Of a stretch of DNA of 64,000 nucleotides, positions 9,165-21,262 are shown piece by piece. This DNA is from Aristolochia californica (taxonomy: Eukaryota; Streptophyta; Magnoliopsida; Piperales; Aristolochiaceae): the NCBI GenBank assembly GCA_029961685.1, contig JARWKL010000007.1:2004708-2068707 (forward strand), written 5' to 3'. The translations under genes and the position numbers were made by a program. How positions within the stretch are numbered: the first letter of the stretch is position 1; the number at the start of each line of letters is the position of its first letter. Under the pieces are notes generated by a model, which had not been told where the DNA came from, ran no database searches, and saw nothing but the letters and a program-made list of their open reading frames with translations.

Positions 9165-11476
9165 TGGTATTAGAAGAGGCAAAAATTACAAAGTCCGAAA
9201 TCAATCAGTTTCTTCTTCGGAAGAGTCAATGGTATAGCTGGCTAAAGAAGAAAGACTACTCAATTCAGTCAAATTACAAAGTCCGAAATCAATTAGATTA
9301 CTTATGTCAAAATAAGTATATTTTATGAAGTGAAGTTATACTTAGATGAAAGGTATTTAAGTCTAGTTTCTTAAGGAGAAAATTTTGTATCAATCTGATA
9401 TATTTTTAAGGAGATATTCACGTTAGAAAAATCAAAGGTTTTGTATCCAATTGCATGTGAATATTTGAATTTAAGTTGAAATTTTTGCTTCACTTTTTGA
9501 GTTGTTGTTATTGATCAACAATATCAAGAAAGTATCTCATGATTTACCCTTGGAAAGTTTATGTTTGTTAACTAACAATATCTTGAAAGAATCTTTAGAA
9601 TATCATCTTATTTTTAGAAAATTTCCTTAATTTATTTATCAAAGAGAAAAAGTGTTCCTATTCTGAATTATGGCAACTTCCAAAAAAAGTAGTTACTTGA
9701 TTTAGTGTTGCAAATTACAAAAGTATCTATGTGAGAAGCTTTTGATCTAGGATCAAATTAAAACGTGTGTTTCTTTTATGTTTATGAGAAATCCTTGCAG
9801 CATATTAACAACATGTTGGAGCAGCACTAGTGCTTCATGTTCCTCCTCCAAAGAGACATGTCAGAGTCGGGGGGCATCCCAATCAAATTGAATGGGTGTA
9901 TCTATCCCCTTATGAAGTGAGCATCCTTGCTCAGCCTATCACTTAGTGAAATCTTTTCAAACTATAACCAATCTAGCCTCAATCTTTGCCTTTGGCTTTT
10001 TATCTTGCCTTTCAAAATCGGTTTCATTCTGTAATTACTTCGCTAAGTGTGGACTATATTCAGAAACATGACGCTTATGTCATTGGTTGCTAATTAGTTG
10101 GTTTAATATGGCTAGCTCTCATTTGGTGCCTAGATTTATCACTGATGCAATAAGCATGGAAGCAGCATCCATTACAGTTCTATTCACTCTTCTCTGTTTT
10201 TTAGAAGACCTTGCAACTACTCTTGGAACCAAAAACATTCAATTCAATTATTCTTTTTCAGAAGATTAACAGTACTCGGTTCAACTTATTGGTAGCTTAT
10301 TACTCGATTCCAACTTATTTTTTGGTGCACATCTTCCTTATTCAAAAATGGATTTACTACAAATTATCTCATGTGTCCTTATTACTCTTAAGGACTTTTA
10401 CTATTTACCAGTTATCCGTTACTATATAACAATATATATAATATTTGTTATTTGGACATTGGCTCTTTACCGTAATTGCTATCGTATCTCTTTGATTGAG
10501 ACATTATTATTTAAGGACTCCTCGGTTGTTGGCAATCAGTTCATTATTTACGGACTATTGTTGGCATTGGTTCATAAGTTGGGGATTTTAAGTACTTAGG
10601 AAAATAAAGCACATGGTGACCTCGACCTCTTCATCTTATCTTCCTTATTACCTATTACTCTCTTATTATTTGGCAGATTTTCTCATACCATCCTTTATTT
10701 GACTCACACATACCCCTTTGGCCAACCCTTTTGGCGCATTGCTTTGGTTGGCCCATTTTAGATGTACAATATTTTTAAGTCCTTTGAGGCTTTTATTGTT
10801 GTTAGGAATTAAACGCCCTAATTCCAAACTAAGGAGGGCAATAATAATAATCATAGAAGAAGGAAAAAGCAGGTATGAGAATACAAACAAGATTTATACA
10901 GGTTCACTTCAAGGTGAGACTATGTCCTGTCTTTCGTTACTGCATTAATCCATTATGAAAATGAAATAATTTACAAGAGAGATCGTACACACTTACAAGT
11001 GTTGTTTTTCTCAAATATCTCTCGGCTGCAAATGATGCTCCTCTGATGAATAATGATCGTCAAGGCTAACAACGGTGCCCCATATTACAAGTGTGAAATT
11101 CCGTAACTATCCTTAATGACATAACAATCAATATATTATGGACCCGCCCAAAGGCAGAAGGGGGGTGGCGCGAAGGTCAATTTGTGCCAAAGGTAAGGTA
11201 TTAATTAGGCTCTACAACTTAACAATTGTTACATTTGGCTTTTTTATGACCATATTGTGAATGCCATGCATTATCCACTTTAGTGATTATTATCACTATA
11301 TTTATTCGAAATCATTTGAGGTTGATTTTGACTTGTCACCCATTTCTACCCTTTGAGAGTATGTGCCCGATGTCATACTTATCTTTGGGACACCATGATG
11401 GAAAAGATTATTACCACATCTATGTTATCTATTTCAAGTTGGGATCAATGTTGTTACCTCCCTGCTTGAGGGGGAG
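9165..11476 (+). mobile_element. Internal region of family-A LTR element, mostly non-coding
   Basis: The internal region carries a leader module (about 9225-9560) shared with elements at 57300-57700 and 36390-36780. It has no intact gag or pol. Only the end of pol survives: about 11380-11465 reads YYHIYVIYFKLGSML then the polypurine tract CTTGAGGGGGAG. A solo LTR sits inside at 10800-11224. The stretch 9760-10790 has no recognisable coding sequence. No clear target-site duplication flanks 8875-11781 (TATTT versus TACTA). Confidence 0.65.
10800..11224. mobile_element. Solo LTR with perfect target-site duplication ATTGT
   Basis: This 425-bp segment starts TGTTAGGAATTAAAC and ends CTACAACTTAACA. 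It is flanked by ATTGT at 10795-10799 and 11225-11229. The AAGATTTATACAGGTTCAC segment at about 10890 resembles a conserved part of many plant copia LTRs. It is nested inside the family-A element, so it is the younger insertion. Confidence 0.85.
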
Positions 11477-11781
11477 TGTTGGAAGATATGAATATGTCAG
11501 AGTGTCCATGATGTAATTAGTTTATGAGTTTTGCCTCTTTTTCACTCTTACTAAGGTGAAGGGTATAATTATATTATGGACACTTTTAACATCTATAAAT
11601 ATAGCTTGAGGAGGGTTTAGACTAAGTCCACAACCCTAATTTTCCTGCCTCTTTCTCCTTCTCCAAATTCGTCATTTTTCTTCTTCTCCTCCTTAAACTT
11701 CTCTCCCCAACTCTCCTTCTTTTTCTCATCCTTAATCCTCTTTTAATTTGATTATACATCATAGAATCCTAAGTTTTAACA
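11477..11781 (+). repeat. Copia LTR, family A, 3' copy
   Basis: This 305-bp LTR begins TGTTGGAAGATATG directly after the polypurine tract TTGAGGGGGAG and ends AGTTTTAACA. It pairs with 8875-9164. Confidence 0.82.
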
Positions 11782-11899
11782 TACTAGTACACTTGAACTC
11801 TAGTCTTCTTGTTATCGCATCTTCAAGAGACGTTCTTCAATTGTGCTTGAGGTTGTGAGTTTGGCTTGAAGTCTTAGACCTTGAGATACATTTACTCCT

Positions 11900-13125
11900 G
11901 AAGGTGAAGTATTTGAAATAATTAGATTTTCAAGTTGTTAGATCAATGAAGTTTTTTTATCATCAAAAGCAACATGAGAGTTCACCTATAATCTACATAC
12001 ATAAACTAGACAAGGATTGATGTATGAGGTTAAATGTTAAAACTATCATTGAGTTAGTCTTCAAGGCCAAATCCCATAAGATAAATCTTTGAATTGACAT
12101 GTACATCAAATTATGACGTTTGAATTATATATGTCCCACAAGCTACATAGGTGATTTTTCACGTAGTATATAGCTTGGCTTGGAGAGTTCACTCCTTGCA
12201 TGAAGATCACATGACCTTGGGTACCCAAATTTTCTTGGGTCCCACCGTCTCAATTTTGGAAGACAAATTAGGCTTCCCTTGGGAATCTAAATTTGCTTCA
12301 CTACATTCAGCTTTGGTCTTCCCATAGAAGACTCAAATGCATAATGGCCTATGATTTCACATTTATAGCAAGAATCAATATGCATATGTGATATTGTGAC
12401 TTTAGTCACATTTTCCTTTTGAGAGTAACTAGATTTTCTTTCTACTCTAGTCTCATGGACATTAACTAAATTCCAATTTTCTCACTTGATTTTTTAATCT
12501 AATATTATTCCCAAGGTTAAATAATTTAAAGTATGGGATCAGTTGAGGCCTCTTTTTTCAGCTATATATTTTTGGGTTTCTAGTAATTTGTTTTCTTTTC
12601 GAAGTTCTAAAACCCTAGAGCAAACATTTTCATCTTCTTTCCCAACTCAAAAATGTTTGAAGAATAAACTTCAAAATTTTGACATTTTGAGATGAACCTT
12701 ATGTTTTCTTCTCTAAGCTCTTCCAACTTTGAGGAAAAGATAATTTTTAATAAATTAATTTCCTTTTCTAATTTTGAGAGTTGCCTCCTTAACTTCTTTT
12801 CTTTTTCTCTTTTTCTAAGGAGGACATGGATTCATCCTTTTCTCATCAATTCCTCCTTGTCCAATTCCACACCACTATTACTCTCTAATGTGTCATATCG
12901 ATCTACGATGGTGTTTCCATATAAACATAAGTGCATACGATCATTAATTTCTATGTTTTCACTAGAAATATTGTGCCGAGAGTGTAAAGAGCAACATTCT
13001 TTGTTCTTAAAAAAACCATATTCTGATTTATCCCATAAATCCTTTTCTAATTTACAAGATAAGTAAGGGTCGACTATTTGATCATCTAAGGAACTAAGAG
13101 TGAGTTCCAAGGCCTTAGCATACAA
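11900..13125 (-). pseudogene. Sirevirus-like copia gag/pro relic
   Basis: The minus strand has a 97-codon open segment (13125-12832) and further broken frames. It includes a zinc-knuckle remnant CYKCEIIGHY (about 12380) and, downstream, DPRKFGYP / KKIWVPK-type sequence (about 12230), the gag-to-pol linker typical of Maximus/SIRE copia elements. Stops and frameshifts are frequent. Assignment to the Sirevirus lineage is an inference from that linker. Confidence 0.55.
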
Positions 13126-13199
13126 TATCTAAGTTATCCCAGTCACATACTTATTTTGGAATAGATCTTCCCTTTACATTTTGGGATGGGATGAAGAGT

Positions 13200-13900
13200 C
13201 TATTCATTATTACATTTTTGTTAGAAAATGACTTATTGATTGATGGTATGATCGATCAATATCCTCCCATTGGGTTTGATAACTTAAATTGATTGAACGA
13301 TGTACAAATTATGATCGATCAGTCAAAATTCCAACTGACAGTGCATAAAAAGTATGATCGATCAATAACTTAGCTATGATAGATCATGCTTTATGTCCCC
13401 ACTTGTCAATGTTTTATATTATCAATCAATGTCAAGAGGTTGATCGGTCAATCGACACGATTGTACATTGCCTTGACCACATTGATGGATCTATCCACTA
13501 GGGATGATTGATCATGCTTTACAATACAATTTGGTCATGTTTTGGTTGATCGATCAATTGACCTTGATTGATGTGTAATGCTTTATATTTTTGGCCTGTG
13601 CACTTTTGGTTGTTTGATCATTGGTAGATGTTGATCATTTAATCCAATGTCAGTTCAGTAAGTGATTTTTTAAAGCATGAATAAAAGTGATCCTAGGTCA
13701 CTCTAACATATTTTTAATGTGTTTATGCTTTGGTAAAACCATGTAAAAATATAAATATGACCTAAAACTCCAAAAGTTTCCATTGTACCTCAAGTTTGGA
13801 AGGTTTGGGGTTACTCTATGATATAGACCGAGTTTTATGATTTTCATGACTTCCTAAACTCTAGTCCTTAATGTTTCACTTTTTCTTTCTGAGCGTGTTT
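13200..13900. repeat. TGATCGATCA-rich copia LTR fragment
   Basis: Repeated TTGATCGATCA / TGATTGATC words are scattered over 13230-13570. They are followed by AAAGCATGAATAAAAGTGA and a GACCTAAAACTCCAA motif that parallel 8690-8800. No coding sequence seen. Confidence 0.5.
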
Positions 13901-14479
13901 CTTCAAGAACACTTTGACACTTTTGTATAGCTCGAGGTCTTTGATAAGTTTGTGTCAACTGTATCAAAGGAATTGCCAGTATGTATCCCACTTAAGGACC
14001 AAAAATTAAAAAACAAGAATCGACTACTTCCAAAGGAATTGGCCCCTTTCTACATAAATTCAAATTGACATACTTTAAGGCCTAGATTTGAAAGGTGCGT
14101 CTCCAAAATGTGTAAATAACCTACCCCAATATTCAACGGTTAAAATAGGATTTAATACAAAAATGAGAACCTTTGCTTTTTGTAAATCTATTGATAATTG
14201 ATTAAGTTGATTAGTTATTAGAGAATAACACAGGAGTAATTTTTTAAAGAAAATTTACCGAAAAATAACTGAAAGTCCCCGTGAATGTCTCTCCTCCACT
14301 GCCCTCCTTTTCCCCTAAGGTGTTTTTCTTCCTTCTGGTCTCCAACATTTCTGCTCCTCTCAGATCTGCTTCCTCTATCTTTCCCCCTCTGTGCTCCCAT
14401 CTCCGAAGAGGAAGCAGGTCCGGCTCCTTTTCTTTCTTTTTCTTCCCCCTCTCTCTTCTGTCTTGACCGCGGTGGTACA

Positions 14480-15463
14480 ATGGCACCCAGGAGAGCTGCC
14501 TCTCTCGGTCTTCTCCTTCTCTTCTGTGTCGTCGCCGATGCGCGTCTATATCTCCAATACTACAAGGATAGCTGTCCCAATATGCAGCAAATAGTGCAGG
14601 ACACGGTCGTCAACAAGCAGATCGCAAACCCTACCACTGCCGGCGCCGCGCTCCGCCTCTTCTTCCACGATTGTTTTGTTGAAGGCTGCGATGCTTCCGT
14701 TTTAGTTTCCTCCAACGCCAGGAATAAGGCCGAGCGGGATGCCGACATTAATCTCTCCCTTCCCGGTGATGGCTTCGACGTCGTCATTAGAGCCAAGGCC
14801 GCACTGGAGCTTGCCTGTCCTGGAGTCGTCTCCTGCGCCGATATCCTCGTCCTCGTTACCCGCAATCTTGTCAAGATGGTCGGCGGCCCCTACTACAATG
14901 TTTACCTCGGCCGCAAGGACGGGATGGTCTCGAAGGCTGAACATGCGGAGCGGGAGCTTCCCAAGGCCACGACCCCTCTTTCCGAGATGATCTCTATGTT
15001 CACTCAGAAGGGTTTCACAGTCCAAGAGCTCGTCGCGCTCTCCGGTGCTCACACTATCGGCTTCTCCCATTGCAAGGAATTCACCTCCAGAATCTACAAC
15101 TACGGCCGGGGCATATCTCATGATCCTTCTCTCAACCCCCGCTTCGCCGACGCTCTGCGGAAGGCCTGCGCCTCATACAAGCGCGACCCGACAATGTCCG
15201 TCTTCAACGACGTCATGTCGCCTGGGAAATTTGATAATTCTTACTACCAGAATCTGCCGAGGGGATTGGGTCTTCTCTCCTCCGATTCTGTTCTCTACAG
15301 AGATCCCAGAACCAGACCGTACGTGGAGGTCTACGCCGCCAATCAGACCGCATTCTTTGAGGCTTTCGGTCATGCCATGGAAAAGCTGAGTTTCTTTGGT
15401 ATAAAGACCGGAAACAGGGGAGAGGTACGCTCCCGATGCGACTTATTCAATTCTTTGGCTTGA
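14480..15463 (+). CDS. Class III secretory peroxidase (intronless, PRX31/PRX63-like)
   Basis: The 327-residue protein is an intact plant class III haem peroxidase, which oxidises phenolics and handles H2O2 in the apoplast or vacuole. Signal peptide about residues 1-21. The distal haem site is LRLFFHDCF with Arg59 and His63; the proximal haem ligand is His191 in LSGAHTIGFSHC. All eight conserved cysteines are present (32, 65, 70, 113, 119, 198, 230, 320), as are distal Ca2+ ligands Asp64, Asp71 and Ser73. Motifs ERDADINLSLPGD and VFNDVMSP recall the Arabidopsis PRX31/PRX63 group. Most class III genes have up to three introns; this one has none, which fits that subgroup. An in-frame ATG at 14285 would add 65 low-complexity residues before the signal peptide, so I reject it. 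The CT-rich stretch 14285-14475 is probably 5' UTR. Confidence 0.96.
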   Translation: MAPRRAASLGLLLLFCVVADARLYLQYYKDSCPNMQQIVQDTVVNKQIANPTTAGAALRLFFHDCFVEGCDASVLVSSNARNKAERDADINLSLPGDGFDVVIRAKAALELACPGVVSCADILVLVTRNLVKMVGGPYYNVYLGRKDGMVSKAEHAERELPKATTPLSEMISMFTQKGFTVQELVALSGAHTIGFSHCKEFTSRIYNYGRGISHDPSLNPRFADALRKACASYKRDPTMSVFNDVMSPGKFDNSYYQNLPRGLGLLSSDSVLYRDPRTRPYVEVYAANQTAFFEAFGHAMEKLSFFGIKTGNRGEVRSRCDLFNSLA

Positions 15464-16340
15464 ACAGGCAGAAAGTGAGGAAAATTACAGTGTATAATTC
15501 TTTCTTTTGTTGAATTTCTATTGTTGGTCCCAAAATGAGATTATAAATGTTCGTTTATAGTTTTCCCCGATTCATATATGTTTCTGTGTCAACATCTGCT
15601 TCTTCCTACTGCGGAGGTTTTGGGTTTTCCGGCTATGCAATGCCAGAGATGTCATCACTCTTTCGTTTCTTTTTCGCTCATCAAAAGGAGGCATCTCAGA
15701 CTTCTGAGTACTCTTTTTCGTTGTATTTTTAGCACAGCTGAAGCTATTGCAGTTTGTTGTAATCCGGGTAATCAATTAAATATTTACGAGACGGCACCGG
15801 CACATGGTGGTGATTACAAACTCTTTTCTCGTTTAATCCATGAGCCGAGCTTTATTATTCTCCATTTATGACTTGCGACAGAGGTGTAGGCGGAAGAAGA
15901 CAGGTAACATCTGTGAAATTTGAATAGGATGTCGGTAGCTGATCGAGTGAGCAGCAGAGAAACAGGTTACTCTTTTGGCGCAGGCTCCGCCTCGCCCCCT
16001 CCTCCCTCATGTCTGCAAATTCAACTTTCAAAGGGACAAGAGATGGTAAAACCAGAGCTAGACTGGTTGGTTGGGCAGAGAAGAAAACCGGTCAATCCAA
16101 TTGGTTGAACTAGGTTTAGCTTACGAATTGTGTAAAACCCGGTTCAGGTCAAACTAGTCTTTCCCCTCCCCCTCTTTAGCTCCATAAGAAGCCCGGTTCA
16201 ACCAGGTTCTACCGAACCCCATCATCACATTGATTTGGGTTTTATATCATTTCTTCCAACAAGGCTTAAATCAATACTAGGGTTTTACAACCAAACTCTC
16301 AATCCTCTCAAATTTATTGCTCTAGTATTATAACTCCAAT
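15464..16340. other. Peroxidase 3' flank and unassigned intergenic DNA
   Basis: The first few hundred bases are probably 3' UTR and terminator of the peroxidase gene (AT-rich, with AATTAAA-type signals near 15770). The remainder has only short unremarkable open frames and no recognised element. Confidence 0.5.
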
Positions 16341-16486
16341 TTTTTTTTGTTACAAAAGTGGCTTATTGATCGATCATTGTCAAGCATTAAAAAATAATTG
16401 CAAATAAATGTTGCTCTTATGAGAAATTGCATAAATGAAAAGAGGAGACAGAGAGAAGAAGAGGTTGGGTGAAAAAGAAGAGTAAT
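16340..16486. repeat. Short LTR scrap
   Basis: TTACAAAAGTGGCTTATTGATCGATCATTG near 16350-16380 matches the vocabulary of the palindrome-rich LTRs at 7541-8870. The fragment is too short to delimit. Confidence 0.35.
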
Positions 16487-18434
16487 CTATACCTTGAATT
16501 TTGGTTTGGGGTCCATCCACCTTAAATACAAATCAACTTGTAGCATAAGAAGACAATGAGGATAAATTTTTAATTTTACGAGTAAAGTATTTAGAGGTTT
16601 TGAAGTCAATAATCCAAGGTGAAGAACTAGAACATGATAAAAGTGAACAAGTACTAGTAATATCAACCATAGCTTTAGGAGTACTTTGAGATGCAACCAT
16701 TAAAGTCTCGATCTTTCGTAACATATCATAATCCTCCTTTGTAAAAACTTTCCCTTTTGAAGAAACTGAAGGGACTTCTTTGATGGTTTCCATAGTACGA
16801 ATAGAGATGATTAGCCTTACCAAATTTTGGTTTATGGTGCAGATTCAAACACTTTTCTACCATATATTTTTTCAACCCTAATAGGAACACTTCCTATTCT
16901 ATCCAGCATTGGAGGTATTATAAGTGGATTCACCACGACTTGTCCCTCTACCTATACAATATACCACCTCTTCTGCTTCCTCGACCATAATTGTTACTCC
17001 TCCCTCTGTAGGAGAACGTGACTGAGTTTTTTGTAGGCTCTATTTGAATTAAAGATCCATTGGCTAGAATCCAACCCATGACAACACAAATATCATAAAA
17101 AAGAAGGTGTAGTTGAAGAGCTAAGTACCTCAGACTTTGCAAAATTCAAATATGGTTTAAAATTTGCAAGACAAATGGCAAAGATAAGAGTCTCTTTGTT
17201 TTTCTTGAGTTGCTATATCAATTGAGTATGGCTGAGCAACTTTCCATTCATGTATAAGACCTTTGAATATTGCAAAGTATTCATGGAGATTTTCACCTTG
17301 CTATGTCTTATACATCTCATTGAAAATATCATAAATCCTTTGTAGATTGTTAGGAACTTAATACAGATTAAAATAGGTCTCCCAAATAACTTTGGGAGTA
17401 TCCAAGTTCATGAAGTTATTTGCAATTGGCTCTTTCATACCGTTTAGCAACCAACTCATAACCAAAGTGTCATCCTTCAAACACTTGTGATAGGAAGAGT
17501 TAAGTAATCAGCCAATTCCCTTGTAATCAAGAAAATTTTAACTAATTATGACCAAGATGAATAGTTTCTCAAACCTTTGAGTGAAATAGTTGTGATTTTT
17601 AAAAGGATCATGTTTGCTTAAATCAGCATATGAAGAGGAATAGGAAAATGAATTTGAACTTTGGCCATCTTCAAAATTCAAAAAGGACTATATTTTTAAT
17701 GCCCAAGAGGGTGTTGAATCAAGCATCAACTTATAAGGACAAGGAACAAGGATCAGCACTAGACCAATAGCTTGTAATCATGTCCAAAAATATTACCCTT
17801 TGAGATGTCCTATGCAACCAACCTTTCTATAACCCAACACATTTGAACTAGGGTGAATTTTCAAGAGGTTTAACAGCACTTAAATGAGGGAAGTTTTCTG
17901 GAAAACAACCCATGAAAATATTGCATCAACAAATTTCAGCAAGCCCTAAGTTAGGGTTTCATGAACTTCAAGAGTCAATTAAGCCTTCAAAACAAAGACT
18001 CTTAACCCAACAATAAAAAGGACAGGGTTTCATGGACTTCAAGAGTCAATTAAGCCTTCAAAACAAAGACTCTTAACCAACAATTAAAATGACTTTTTGA
18101 TTTTGTATGTATAAATTTTTGGCAAAGATTTAAGGTCTTAATGCAAGAGATTTCAATAACCCTAAATTAGACCATATGCTGCCCTTTATTAAAAAAAAAT
18201 AATTTTTGGGAGATAAATCCCTTGTTTTCGTTGTCCAACTTCAAAGACTCAAAGCTGATATTTGGGAAAAAAACAGAGAGGGCAAGGAAGAGTAGACCTC
18301 TATTGATTAAGAATATTGCTGGAATGTTTTTCAGCAACTTCCTCCTCCAAAGCTGAACTTGGACGTCCTCTAAGAGGCATAACTTGACTTAGAGCAGCTT
18401 ATTTTCAAACCCAAGAACCCTTGTTTTGATACCA
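16487..18434 (-). pseudogene. Copia gag-protease relic
   Basis: Minus strand: a decayed primer-binding site (TGGTATCAAAACAAGGG) at 18434-18418, then broken gag. Recognisable pieces are LVMSWLLNGMKEPI (about 17460-17415), EPIANNFMNLDTPK, QGENLHEYFAIFKGLIHEW (about 17315-17255) and QEKQRD. The protease start reads PWIIDFKTSKYFT (about 16625), where the catalytic D-S-G triplet has become D-F-K. The element breaks off at about 16490. Frameshifts and stops abound. The same gag family occurs at 1745-2215. Confidence 0.78.
17954..18090. repeat. 71-bp tandem duplication
   Basis: GGGTTTCATGAACTTCAAG and the following bases through AAAGACTCTTAACC are repeated with a 71-bp period and few differences. 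It lies in the gag leader of the copia relic. Confidence 0.85.
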
Positions 18435-18813
18435 TGTTAGATTCTAAGGTTTCATGCTTGAAAATTGTAGGTTTGTGTTGAATTTTTGGAAAAGAGAAAT
18501 ACTTCATAAACCTGTTGTAATTTGAATACAATAAGCCGTTATTTATAATAAAGGAAACAAGTAGAATCCAACTACAATTAAACTATCCTTATCCCGGTTA
18601 CCCCAAAATTAAACATTAAAAGATAAGTCCTACAACAATTGAATAGTTAAACATAAATAAAAGACTACCATAACTAAAATATTTTTAACTGAGACTCTTC
18701 TATGAGACCTCCTCTTATGAGACTCCTGTAAGACTCTTTCATATTAATTTTAGCAATATGAGACTTCTTACTATGAAAGTCATGTAAGACTCTTCCATAT
18801 CTACTCTTCAGCC
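18435..18813 (-). repeat. LTR family B, copy 1 (5' LTR of the copia relic)
   Basis: This 379-bp LTR ends CTTAGAATCTAACA next to the primer-binding site at 18434. It contains the CATGTAAGACTCTT-type words shared with copies at 35080-35417, 52290-52485, 56623-56849 and 58565-58920. Confidence 0.75.
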
Positions 18814-19054
18814 ATTTGAAGGGAATGATCAATGGAAAAAAGAAAAAGAGAAGAAGGAGAGGAGACAAAGAGCATGAGTTGAGAGTGTAAAGAAGATTAT
18901 GGCAAGGAGAAGGGCTCAAGTGATGAGTTCGGCCTCTTTGGGCCTTTATTTATAGATGAGGGTGGAAAAACCTAATACATGATAAAGATAAAAAAACTAA
19001 ACACCCCTTAGTAATTATAAGTTGTGCCAATAAACCCCTTAATTGCAAGATATC

Positions 19055-19680
19055 CGATTGACTTTTTAACATTAAGGAGTAGCTTAGAACAAACTCCAAG
19101 ACCATTAACCTTCTCATATGTGGATTAGTTCCAAATGAGTTCAATTGGGTCTCAACTTGTAAGATAGCAAAAAAAATTTGGGACAAGTGGAAGTGACCCT
19201 TGAAGGAACTACAAGAGTCAAGGACTATAGGATCAACCTCTTGGGAGCCCAATACGATTAATTCAAAATGAAAGTGAGTGAATCCATAGCTGACATGAAC
19301 TCTAGGTTCACTCATATCTTTAATGAGTTGAACATCCTTGGGGAGGCAATTTTCCTTTATAGACACAATGCCAAGTTTCTCAAGACACTTCGAAAGTCAT
19401 GGGACATGAGAAAGACCACCATTCTTAAGAATCCTAACTTTAGGTCCATGAGTTTGGAAGAGTTGTTAGCTATCCTCCTAATATATGAGGTGGAGCCAGA
19501 AGAGAAGGAAGAAGATCAACCTAGAAAGAAGAATCTTGCTTTAAAGGAAAAATCAAATGTGAATAATGATACTAGTGAAGATAGCTCTTGTGAAGAGAGC
19601 TTCATTACTAGATATCGATGAAGAATTTATAGGAAGAAAAAAAACTTCAGGAAAGGCCAATACAAAGGTTGTTGAATTTT
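19055..19680 (+). pseudogene. Copia gag relic (UBN2 domain)
   Basis: The plus strand has CKIAKKIWDKW, then a clean 117-codon segment from 19268. It includes SIADMNSRFTHIFNELNILG, FLKTLRKSWD and SLEELLAILLIYE, ending in an acidic stretch and RKKKNFRKGQYK. This is the copia gag central domain up to just before the zinc knuckle. The element is then broken by an LTR fragment at 19673. Confidence 0.82.
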
Positions 19681-19830
19681 TGAAAAAGAGAAAACTTCAC
19701 CGACTTGATGTAATTTGGTTACATGAGTCTCTATTTATAATAGAGGAAACAAGTAGAATCCAATTACAATTAAACTACCCTTTTCTACATTATACCCAAA
19801 ATTAAAAACTAAAAGATAAATCCAAGAAAT
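19673..19830 (-). repeat. LTR family B fragment
   Basis: TTGAATTTTTGAAAAAGAG through CCAATTACAATTAAACTAC matches the primer-site half of the family-B LTR at 18470-18640. The other half is missing. Confidence 0.65.
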
Positions 19831-19837
19831 AAAGGCT

Positions 19838-20024
19838 AAGGGGGAGGGTTTGGATATCTTCCATAACCCTAATTCTCCACCCACTTTCTCCTTCTCCAAG
19901 TTTGTCACTCTTCTTCTTCTCCTCTTAAACCTTATCTCCATGATTCTCCTTCTTCTTCTCACCCCTTAATCCTCTTTTATTTTGATTATACATCATGAAA
20001 TATTAAATTTTAATAGATCGGAGG
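19838..20024 (+). repeat. LTR family A fragment
   Basis: The sequence from GGTTTGGATATCTTCC to CATCATGAAATATTAAATT parallels the 3' half of the family-A LTR at 9000-9164. It is followed directly by copia integrase sequence, so the gag region has been lost. Confidence 0.6.
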
Positions 20025-21262
20025 TATTATCTACTTTCAAATCCTTTTGTGTTGCGATCTCTACTCAACTTAATACCACCTTAAAGATTCTTCAGTCAGA
20101 TAATGCAAAAGAATATATGTCGAGGGAATTCCAATTTTTTTGTCAGAATAATGGAATCATACATCAAACATCATGTGTCTATACACTATAGCAAAATGGT
20201 ATGGCTGAAAGAAAAAATAGATACCTTCTTGAGGTTGCTCGGGCCCTTCTTCAACATATGCATGTGCCCCACTTCTACTGGCCCTTTATTATCCTTACTG
20301 TATGCTCTGTAATCAAAAGGTTGCCATCTTCAATTCTAAATGATCACTCACCCTTCTCCAATCTCTTTCCTACGAAAGACCTATTTTCTCTTCCTATGAA
20401 AGTATTTGGGTGTACTAGCTTTATCCATGCCACATCTCCATATACGACAAAATTAGACCCCAGAGCGATTAAATATATTTTTTGGGCTACTCTCATACTC
20501 AGAAAGTATACGTGTGTTATAATCCTTTACTCAAGAAAATGTTTGTATCCAGAGATGTGACTTTTTTTAAGAGAAGTCTTTTTATTCATCAATTGGCGCC
20601 CCACCTAGTTTCTCTCATGTGAATGAGTTTCCTAAGCCTATTCTGATTATCGAAGACTCAACAATTCATGGTCATGATGATTTATCTTTTTAACCCCCCT
20701 AAAACATTGGCTAGCACGTCACTTGTGGAGTCTCCAGATCCTTCAGAGGTAATTTCTCCTTCTTCTCCTTGTATTTTTTATCTCCCTTTGATACTCGACC
20801 AATTTCTCTTCGGAAGGAGTTGAGGCCTTATACATGATCATCTACCTCTCACTCCATCTCTAAATTTTTATCAACTCATTGGTTATCACCATCTTGTCAT
20901 CACTTCCTTTCCTCCATATCAACTACCTTTATTCCTCTTGTCTTATTAGGAGGCCCTTCAACATACAGGATGGAAAGTTGTGATGGATGAAGATATGACA
21001 ACTCTACATGAAACTTAGACTTGGACACTTGTTCCCCTCCCATTCGGGAAATAACCAGAGGGTTGTAAATGGTCTTCACTGTTAAGTACAATCGAGATGG
21101 TTTCGTGCCCACCCTAAAGCTCGCCTCTTAGCAAAAGGCTACACTCAGTGCTATGGTGTTGACTATGAGGAAACCTTCTCCCCCATTACCAATCTCAACT
21201 TGGTACACCTCTTATTATCTCTCGCTGATAACTCTCCTTGGTTGGTGTTTTAGCTTGATGTG
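20025..21262 (+). pseudogene. Copia integrase and reverse-transcriptase relic
   Basis: The plus strand gives the integrase core (LKILQSDNAKEY, NGMAERKNRYLLEVARALL, MPSS-like RLPSSILNDHSPF, KVFGCTSFIH) over 20030-20560. The beginning of the reverse transcriptase follows: [15 protein letters not shown] and [19 protein letters not shown] (about 21060-21180), then LDVKN at 21262. Stops and frameshifts make it non-functional. The polymerase active-site YVDD region is absent because the sequence switches at 21265 to an unrelated leader module. Confidence 0.82.

Noticed and set aside
14285..14479. Upstream in-frame ATG for the peroxidase
   Set aside because: The added 65 residues are CT-derived low complexity and would bury the signal peptide; the ATG at 14480 starts a normal secretory leader.
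14560..15373. Several minus-strand and shifted open frames across the peroxidase
   Set aside because: They are shadows of a GC-rich coding sequence with perfect class III motifs in the main frame.
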